Below are positions 6,047-9,571 of a DNA stretch of 9,571 nt, one piece after another. A program made the translations under genes and the position numbers. The stretch comes from Candidatus Poribacteria bacterium (GTDB lineage Bacteria; Poribacteria; WGA-4E; PCPOR2b). The stretch lies in contig JAPUIP010000320.1 in assembly GCA_027296925.1 (NCBI GenBank), forward strand, positions 1-9,571, written 5' to 3'. Under the pieces are notes generated by a model that saw nothing but the letters and a program-made list of their open reading frames with translations, had not been told where the DNA came from and made no database searches. Positions within the stretch are counted from its first letter, which is position 1, and every line of letters starts with the position of its first letter.

Positions 6047-6985
6047 TCAGTCTTCCTTCATCCGTCCGATCAACGCCCGATTCATCCGAGCCCGCATCCC
6101 CTCAATCGCTTCGGGCGTCCATTCGTAGAATCCTTTCCCGGATTTAACGCCCAGCTCCTCCTTCGCAACCATTTCCCTGAGCAAAGGATTCACATCCGTC
6201 GAACTGTTGAGATCTTTGTAGAGGTCCTCAAACGCCGCCAGGACAAGATCCCAACCTGCAAGCTCAAACACCTGAAACGGCCCGGCAACGCTGAGGCGAC
6301 GCCCAAAGCTGTTGCGGACGACCAGATCCACATCTTCCGCGCTGGCAATGCCGCGTTCAACAATCGAGAACGCCTCACGAATCAATGCGGCTTGCAAGCG
6401 TGGTCCCACGAAGCCGGGGGCTTCCTTCTGGATAATCGCCGGCGTTTTCCCGATTTTCACCATCAGGTCATACGCGACCTGTAGCGTCTCGTCCGACGTC
6501 TGGGGGCTGCGAATCAGTTCGACCAGCGGTATGAGATAAGGCGGATTGAAGTAGTGCGTATTCAGGATGCCATCCTTACGCCGGGCAAGTGATCCAACCT
6601 GACTCGGCATGAGGGCGGTGGTGTTGCTCGCCAGGATGGCGTGAGCCGGACATATTTCATCGAGTTGGCGGAAAATCTCCTGCTTGAGCGGCAGATTCTC
6701 TAAAACCGCTTCGACGACAAAATCCGCGTCTCGTCCGACGGCATCAAGCGAATCTGACCCGTGAATCCGGCTGAGGGTTTCATCGATCTGATTCGGCTGG
6801 GCGAGGTCGTTGTCCACAAACATCTGGAGATTCCCTCGAATCCGCTCAATTCCCGCCTCGACCTTTTCGCGGCTCACATCGTGCAGGTGAACCTCATACC
6901 CGGCAAACGCAAATTCCTGGGCAATCCCATGGCCCATCAGTCCCGCCCCGATAACCGCTATCTGTTGAATGTCGTCAAGTGTCAT
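6047..6985 (-). CDS. 3-hydroxyacyl-CoA dehydrogenase-family NAD-dependent enzyme, 312 aa
   Basis: The N-terminal Rossmann domain has the NAD motif GAGLMG (13-18) with D36 (HDVS) ending the second strand, which favours NAD over NADP. The active-site set is S120-N121 in ASNTT (119-123), H144 in NTHYFNPPYLIPLVELI (142-158) and E156. The C-terminal helical domain begins at PGFVGPRL (190-197) and ends with KSGKGFYEW (281-289), both family hallmarks. P195 occupies the place normally held by a conserved asparagine (GFVxNRL). The family includes 3-hydroxybutyryl-CoA dehydrogenases and also L-gulonate and L-carnitine dehydrogenases, so the substrate is open; the sugar-acid genes next door make a sugar-acid dehydrogenase a fair alternative. 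The start at 6985 is set by AAGGAA at 6992-6997, which overlaps the stop codon of the upstream gene; translation of the two is probably coupled. Confidence 0.82.
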   Translation of the reverse strand: MTLDDIQQIAVIGAGLMGHGIAQEFAFAGYEVHLHDVSREKVEAGIERIRGNLQMFVDNDLAQPNQIDETLSRIHGSDSLDAVGRDADFVVEAVLENLPLKQEIFRQLDEICPAHAILASNTTALMPSQVGSLARRKDGILNTHYFNPPYLIPLVELIRSPQTSDETLQVAYDLMVKIGKTPAIIQKEAPGFVGPRLQAALIREAFSIVERGIASAEDVDLVVRNSFGRRLSVAGPFQVFELAGWDLVLAAFEDLYKDLNSSTDVNPLLREMVAKEELGVKSGKGFYEWTPEAIEGMRARMNRALIGRMKED

Positions 6986-6995
6986 AGTCTGTTCC

Positions 6996-7472
6996 TTATT
7001 GAAAGAAATATCGAATGCCAATACTCCCCTTGACCTCAAAATCTGTATTCGGTATGAGATCAAACACAGGCACAATTTCAAGAAAGATATCTATCGGTGC
7101 ATTTTCAAAAATATAGTTGATGCCGACAGGAAGGCGTACTCCAACCCGATTGTCACCATCTGTCGTGCCTTTCCCCTCCTCCAACTTAACCCGCGCACCA
7201 AGTCCATAATAAAGCGGCAAGATGCCCGTTTCTATTTGAAATACGTTGAAGTTGTGGAGCAGGTAATCTGCGTGCAGATGCAATTTATCCCGATCGCCAA
7301 ATGACCAGGCAACGCCACCGACTATTGCCCTCAAACTGCCATTCCATTGCTTGAGACTCAATCCGGTCTGCTCCCCGAAAAAAACACCCAAACCCAAGCC
7401 ACTGTCTTGAGCGAACGCAGTGCTGCCGAGACATGCAGCCACAAGTGTGAAAATCATAATTGATCTGATCAT
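6996..7472 (-). CDS. Small outer-membrane beta-barrel protein with signal peptide, 158 aa
   Basis: The N-terminus MIRSIMIFTLVAACLGSTAFA is a typical Sec signal peptide with probable cleavage after AFA at residue 21. The mature part alternates polar and hydrophobic residues in short strands with glycine-rich turns, ending GIRYFFQ, as in small beta-barrels. GLGLGVFFGEQTGLSLKQW (26-44) and VAWSFGD, followed by DIFLEIVPVFDL, resemble the DUF3996 (BAPKO_0422-like) barrel family; that name is from memory of the family pattern. The function of such proteins is unknown. The start at 7472 is preceded by a GAGG-type site 7 bases away. A longer frame begins at 7610 inside a repeat and would bury the signal peptide, so it is rejected. 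The gene is followed after 10 bp by the dehydrogenase gene, an odd pairing of envelope protein and cytoplasmic enzyme. Confidence 0.72.
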   Translation of the reverse strand: MIRSIMIFTLVAACLGSTAFAQDSGLGLGVFFGEQTGLSLKQWNGSLRAIVGGVAWSFGDRDKLHLHADYLLHNFNVFQIETGILPLYYGLGARVKLEEGKGTTDGDNRVGVRLPVGINYIFENAPIDIFLEIVPVFDLIPNTDFEVKGSIGIRYFFQ

Positions 7473-7510
7473 TGTCACCCCTCTTCCAGAAACGATTACA
7501 ATCTCAAAGC

Positions 7511-7530
7511 AGAGAAAGTGCCGTTTCTCT
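7511..7530 (-). other. Short hairpin in the leader of the outer-membrane protein gene
   Basis: AGAGAAA (7511-7517) and TTTCTCT (7524-7530) form a perfect 7-bp stem with a 6-base loop, 39-58 bases upstream of the start codon at 7472. It is AT-rich and therefore weak. It may influence mRNA stability or be chance. Confidence 0.3.
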
Positions 7531-7569
7531 TTTCTAGCGATTTTCGTCGGACTTCTCACACACGCTCTT

Positions 7570-7820
7570 ATACCAATTGCAGTTTGAAATGAGACTGTTA
7601 TCACCCCCATCCCAACCCCGATGGATCGGGGCGCACCAATTCCTCTCTCCCTCCGTCAAATCCTTTCCTTATTTCTCCTCCCCTTGTGGGAGGAGATGTC
7701 ACGCAGTGACAGAGGAGGGGAAGGAGAAGCCCCACAGGGATTCCTTCCAGTCACTTCCCTCGGCTGAGAGGGGCTGGGTGAGGGGGAACGGAAAGGCGCA
7801 TTTCTAAGTCAAAATGGTAT
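7570..7820. repeat. MITE-like composite repeat, element 2
   Basis: The element is bounded by ATACCAATT (7570-7578) and AAAATGGTAT (7811-7820). Extending outwards, TTATACCA (7568-7575) and TGGTATAA (7815-7822) are perfect inverted copies. Comparing 26 bases inward from each end gives about 19 matches by eye. The interior differs wholly from element 1: it holds an 8-bp hairpin (CTCCTCCC 7675-7682 with GGGAGGAG 7688-7695), a second one (TGTCAC 7697-7702 with GTGACA 7706-7711) and purine- or pyrimidine-rich stretches of a kind common as intergenic filler in many bacterial genomes. No transposase is encoded. A TA at each border would fit TA-targeted insertion, but the evidence is thin. Confidence 0.6.
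7675..7711. repeat. Paired hairpins inside repeat element 2
   Basis: Two adjacent inverted repeats lie one base apart: CTCCTCCC/GGGAGGAG with a 5-base loop (7675-7695), and TGTCAC/GTGACA with a 3-base loop (7697-7711). Neither is followed by a T-tract. They look like the structured core of a REP-type sequence carried within the larger element. Confidence 0.6.
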
Positions 7821-7847
7821 AAGCCGTGGTTCATTTGCCCCATGGCC

Positions 7848-7887
7848 AAAACAAAAAAAGCACCGGCGAAAATGCTTGCCGGTGCTT
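7848..7887 (-). terminator. Rho-independent terminator of the dockerin-SIMPL lipoprotein gene
   Basis: AAGCACCGGC (7858-7867) and GCCGGTGCTT (7878-7887) form a perfect 10-bp GC-rich stem with a 10-base loop. On the minus strand the stem runs straight into a T-rich tail (complement of the A-run 7848-7859, interrupted by one G). It lies about 120 bases beyond the stop codon of the gene ending at 8009. On the plus strand there is no useful T-tract. Confidence 0.85.
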
Positions 7888-8008
7888 CATTGGTTGTAAT
7901 GGTTTTTCTTATGCCACTTGCTGCCCGCTGCGCCAACCATATTCGAGTATGCCAAAAACAGCGGCGCCACGGGAGGAAGGTATCGTTAAATTCATCCTTT
8001 CATTTCGG

Positions 8009-8923
8009 TTATTTAATCTCGTAAACGACGCTCACCGTCACCGTGACTTGAAGCTGCCCCGTTTCGATCGGCGTCGAACTGAGTGCATCCGCTTCGCCAA
8101 ACCCTCTTTCCGCAAAGGGTGGCACGAATGAACCACTCGACTCAATGATAGAAATCGGCTTTCCGAGCTCCACGCCGCCTGCTGTCGCTAACGTTGTTGC
8201 CTTCGCTTGCGCATCTTGCATTGCGTTCTTACGCGCCAACTCCCGTAATGCTGTGGTGTCGTCGATGCCGAATCGGATCGATTGTATCTGTACCAGATCG
8301 CCTCCGGCTTCTGCGGCATCGTCAATCGTCTGACCGATTGTATCCAGGTCCCGCACCTTGGCGGATACGTTGTTGGTGACGCGATAACCCCTGAATTCTC
8401 GCCGGCCGTCAGTAAAATCGAACTGCTGCTGAATACTGAACTGTTGCGTCTGGAGGTCCTGCTCCAAGACACCATTATCCTTTAGAGAATCGATGACCTT
8501 CTGCATCGCGTCAGCGGCTTCCTCTCGCGCTTCTTTCACTGATTGCCTTTCCACGGAGACGCCGAGATTTAAGACGACGATGTCCGGCTCATCGAAAACG
8601 GAGCCGTTGCCTGTCACTTGGATCGTGCGGCCAATTTCATCACGATTGATGATTTCGAGAACAGCCTTTTCTTGGCTGGGTTCTTCCACATCTTCACCGA
8701 AGTGCTGCGCTACGAGGATTAAATCCAGAACGTCAATCGCTCCATCTTTATTTGTGTCCCAAGGTGCTTCCGCAAATTGGCGTCCAGCTTGCGTATTCAA
8801 AAGCGGCGCCAGTTCAGGGGAAGTGAGATCCAGCTCTTCTTCAGGTCCGGTGGTTTTGTCGCCACCACATCCAGGAAGCACTATCAGAAGGAAAGCCAGA
8901 AACACCCAAAATTTGCCTCTCAT
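8009..8923 (-). CDS. Lipoprotein with one dockerin-like repeat and a SIMPL (DUF541) domain, 304 aa
   Basis: The N-terminus is a lipoprotein signal: hydrophobic FWVFLAFLLIV then the lipobox LPGC with C19 as the lipidated residue. After a polar linker comes a single dockerin/EF-hand-like calcium loop at 56-67, D56-x-N58-x-D60-G-x-I-D64-x-x-D67, followed by the helix LILVAQHFG. Full dockerins have two such repeats; only one is present. Residues 99-304 are a SIMPL domain: start IQVTGNGSVFDEPD (101-114), long helix about 128-149, YRVTNNVSAKVRDLD (180-194), IRFGIDD (216-222), ALRELARKNAMQDAQAKATTL (225-245), and the closing strand LQVTVTVSVVYEI. SIMPL proteins are periplasmic or envelope proteins, some linked to oxidative stress; their biochemical role is unclear. 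GAGGAG at 8932-8937, 8 bases before the ATG, sets the start. It is monocistronic, with the terminator at 7848-7887. Confidence 0.88.
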   Translation of the reverse strand: MRGKFWVFLAFLLIVLPGCGGDKTTGPEEELDLTSPELAPLLNTQAGRQFAEAPWDTNKDGAIDVLDLILVAQHFGEDVEEPSQEKAVLEIINRDEIGRTIQVTGNGSVFDEPDIVVLNLGVSVERQSVKEAREEAADAMQKVIDSLKDNGVLEQDLQTQQFSIQQQFDFTDGRREFRGYRVTNNVSAKVRDLDTIGQTIDDAAEAGGDLVQIQSIRFGIDDTTALRELARKNAMQDAQAKATTLATAGGVELGKPISIIESSGSFVPPFAERGFGEADALSSTPIETGQLQVTVTVSVVYEIK

Positions 8924-9168
8924 GATAAAATCTCCTCACTCATTTTCTTGCCCGGATTCTCCGATTTGGACTTTATACCGTTTGCAGTTTCAAATGATAC
9001 GATTCTGGGCTCAGCTTATGTCGTTCTGAGCCCTTCGCTTCGCTCGAGGATAAACTCCGCGAACAATCTCGGAGAGGCAATCGTCAAGCCAACCAGAGAT
9101 TCTTCACTCCGCTCCGCTGCGTTCAGAATGACAAGAATAAATCGTCTCACTTCTAACCCAAAATCGTA
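8924..9168. other. Intergenic gap almost filled by repeat element 3
   Basis: The gap between the zinc-ribbon gene and the lipoprotein gene is 245 bp. About 195 bp of it is repeat element 3; only about 50 bp (8924-8974) next to the lipoprotein start is left for its promoter and ribosome site. The plus-strand frames crossing it are repeat-derived or antisense to the lipoprotein gene and are not genes. Confidence 0.55.
8972..8977 (-). promoter_or_regulatory. Possible -10 box supplied by the end of repeat element 3
   Basis: On the minus strand the border of element 3 reads GGTATAAAGT, giving TATAAA 49 bases upstream of the lipoprotein ATG at 8923 and hence a leader of about 40 bases. No good -35 hexamer is found at 16-18 bp, so this is only a candidate. 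Confidence 0.25.
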
Positions 9169-9169
9169 T
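8975..9169. repeat. MITE-like composite repeat, element 3
   Basis: The left end ATACCGTTTGCAGTTTCAAA (8975-8994) matches element 2's left end at 22 of 26 positions over the full comparable stretch. The right end, read inward on the minus strand from 9169, matches element 2's right end at about 19 of 25. The interior is different again: it holds an imperfect 13-base inverted repeat, 9019-9031 with 9121-9133 (11 of 13), around TTCGCTTCGCTCGAGG and CTCCGCTCCGCTGCG segments, resembling a widespread TTCTGAG/CAGAATGACA type intergenic repeat. The left boundary is clear, the right one less so. It encodes no protein. Confidence 0.55.
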
Positions 9170-9408
9170 TAATCTCCCTGCACAAACTTTACATCCGGGC
9201 CACGGGGTTCGACTTTGATGTCGGGGTCGTTAATCTGACACTGCACACAGACAATGGCCCCAACGCGCGCGTTTTCCATCCGGGGCGCGAGTTTGCCTAG
9301 CTTGAATGCGACTCGACCGATCTCTCCGGCTGGAATTCCTTGCCCGCATGTCTCACACGGAACCGATTCGCCCGCGTTGACTTTCGCCAATAATTCAGAT
9401 GCTTTCAT
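9169..9408 (-). CDS. Small double-CxxC zinc-ribbon protein, 79 aa
   Basis: Two cysteine pairs, C18-x-x-C21 in VPCETCGQGIPAGEIGR and C54-x-x-C57 in IVCVQCQIND, are spaced as in a zinc-ribbon knuckle pair and would bind one zinc ion. The 32 residues between them, rich in basic residues (KLGKLAPRMENAR), form the fold's hairpin region. No signal peptide or membrane segment is present. The exact family and function are not recognised; small ribbons of this kind bind nucleic acid, protein or metal. The start at 9408 has GAGAGG only 2 bases before ATG, which is unusually close, but no better start exists. It follows the partial gene at 9479-9571 by 70 bp on the same strand. Its stop codon TAA (9171-9169) is shared with the border of repeat element 3. 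Confidence 0.68.
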   Translation of the reverse strand: MKASELLAKVNAGESVPCETCGQGIPAGEIGRVAFKLGKLAPRMENARVGAIVCVQCQINDPDIKVEPRGPDVKFVQGD

Positions 9409-9427
9409 ATCCTCTCAATGCAGAAGT

Positions 9428-9491
9428 ACAGAAAGTAAGACGTAAAACGTAAACCGTAAGATTTTTGCGTTCTATACATTACAGAAAGTAA
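9428..9491. repeat. Heptamer tandem repeat flanked by an 11-bp direct repeat
   Basis: Four 7-bp units run 9435-9462: GTAAGAC, GTAAAAC, GTAAACC, GTAAGAT. The 11-mer ACAGAAAGTAA occurs exactly at 9428-9438 and again at 9481-9491, the second copy lying in the last codons of the partial minus-strand gene. The layout suggests local duplication or slippage. Confidence 0.6.
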
Positions 9492-9571
9492 CGTTCCTTT
9501 CGCTTGGCGACTTCGTATTCTTCGTAAGCCTCCTGGGCGGTATCAATCTCAGAGACCTGCGCAACCGGCAC
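9479..9571 (-). CDS. C-terminal fragment of an unrecognised gene (truncated by window edge)
   Basis: Reading in from the right edge on the minus strand, a frame is open for 30 codons and stops at TAA (9481-9479). The residues are highly charged and probably helical, with AQEAYEEYEVAKRKER near the end. The family is not recognised. It is probably the tail of a real gene, because it is on the same strand as, and 70 bp ahead of, the zinc-ribbon gene, but 30 codons are too few to be certain. Confidence 0.45.
   Translation of the reverse strand: MPVAQVSEIDTAQEAYEEYEVAKRKERYFL

Larger units (their letters stand above)
7473..8008. other. Long intergenic gap: leader, repeat element 2 and terminator
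   Basis: This 536-bp stretch holds no credible gene. It contains the leader of the outer-membrane protein gene with a small hairpin (7511-7530), repeat element 2 (7570-7820), a rho-independent terminator for the upstream lipoprotein gene (7848-7887), and about 120 bp of that gene's 3' untranslated region (7888-8008). Several frames of 60-100 codons cross it, but they run through repeat sequence or the terminator and show no ribosome site. Confidence 0.65.

Noticed and set aside
5873..6484. 203-codon plus-strand frame starting at an ATGA overlap with the lactonase stop
   Set aside because: The overlap looks like coupling, but most of the frame is antisense to the dehydrogenase, the sequence has no recognisable fold and no ribosome site precedes it.
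7577..7936. Small frames on both strands within repeat element 2 and the terminator
   Set aside because: They translate repeat sequence (for example HPAPLSRG-type strings) that commonly gives spurious proteins, and one runs through the terminator stem.
8493..9029. 178-codon plus-strand frame antisense to the lipoprotein gene
   Set aside because: The minus strand encodes a complete lipoprotein with signal, calcium loop and SIMPL domain; the serine-rich plus-strand frame is a shadow.
1..9571. tRNA or rRNA genes, CRISPR arrays, insertion sequences with transposase, phage or defence genes
   Set aside because: Reading both strands by eye, I saw no cloverleaf-like segment, no regularly spaced direct repeats with unique spacers, and no transposase, integrase or nuclease motif.

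Overview
The window is about 9.6 kb of bacterial DNA with ten genes, two of them cut by the window edges. It looks like a genome fragment from a carbohydrate-degrading, Gram-negative-type bacterium: there is a lipoprotein with a lipobox, a signal-peptide-bearing outer-membrane beta-barrel protein, and good Shine-Dalgarno sites. A single dockerin-like calcium loop in a lipoprotein, together with GHL10-like, UxuA-like and SMP-30-like proteins and repeat-filled intergenic gaps, resembles what I know of Candidatus Poribacteria and related uncultured lineages. That placement is an inference from style, not from a marker gene.

Layout. (1) 2-910 (+) is the C-terminal part of a GHL10-like glycoside hydrolase-type protein, converging on (2) 990-1556 (-), a small soluble concanavalin-like (DUF1349-type) protein. 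(3) The gap 1557-1885 holds a leader hairpin and a 100-bp repeat element. (4) 1886-3523 (-) is a thiamine-diphosphate enzyme of the acetolactate synthase superfamily. It diverges across a 489-bp control region, with a sigma70-like promoter on each strand, from (5) 4013-4987 (+), a mannonate dehydratase UxuA-family protein, and (6) 5001-5876 (+), an SMP-30/gluconolactonase-type lactonase; the last two form a tight operon. (7) Converging on it is a minus-strand pair: an outer-membrane beta-barrel protein (6996-7472) followed 10 bp later by a 3-hydroxyacyl-CoA dehydrogenase-family enzyme (6047-6985). (8) A second repeat element (7570-7820) and a clear terminator (7848-7887) separate this pair from (9) a lipoprotein with one dockerin-like repeat fused to a SIMPL (DUF541) domain (8009-8923, -). 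(10) A third repeat element (about 8975-9169) abuts the stop codon of a 79-aa double-CxxC zinc-ribbon protein (9169-9408, -), and the last 30 codons of an unrecognised gene (9479-9571, -) end the window.

How the genes may work together: the lactonase could open an aldonolactone, the UxuA-like enzyme could dehydrate the resulting aldonate to a 2-keto-3-deoxy sugar acid, and the divergent ThDP enzyme and the dehydrogenase could act on related metabolites. The pairing of lactonase and dehydratase is well supported by spacing; the rest is inference. No transporter, kinase, aldolase or regulator is present in the window.

I did not find a clearly new defence or mobile system. The most distinctive signals are the three intergenic repeat elements that share ends but carry different interiors, the dockerin-SIMPL lipoprotein, the dehydrogenase with an altered active-site position, and the well-formed divergent promoter region.
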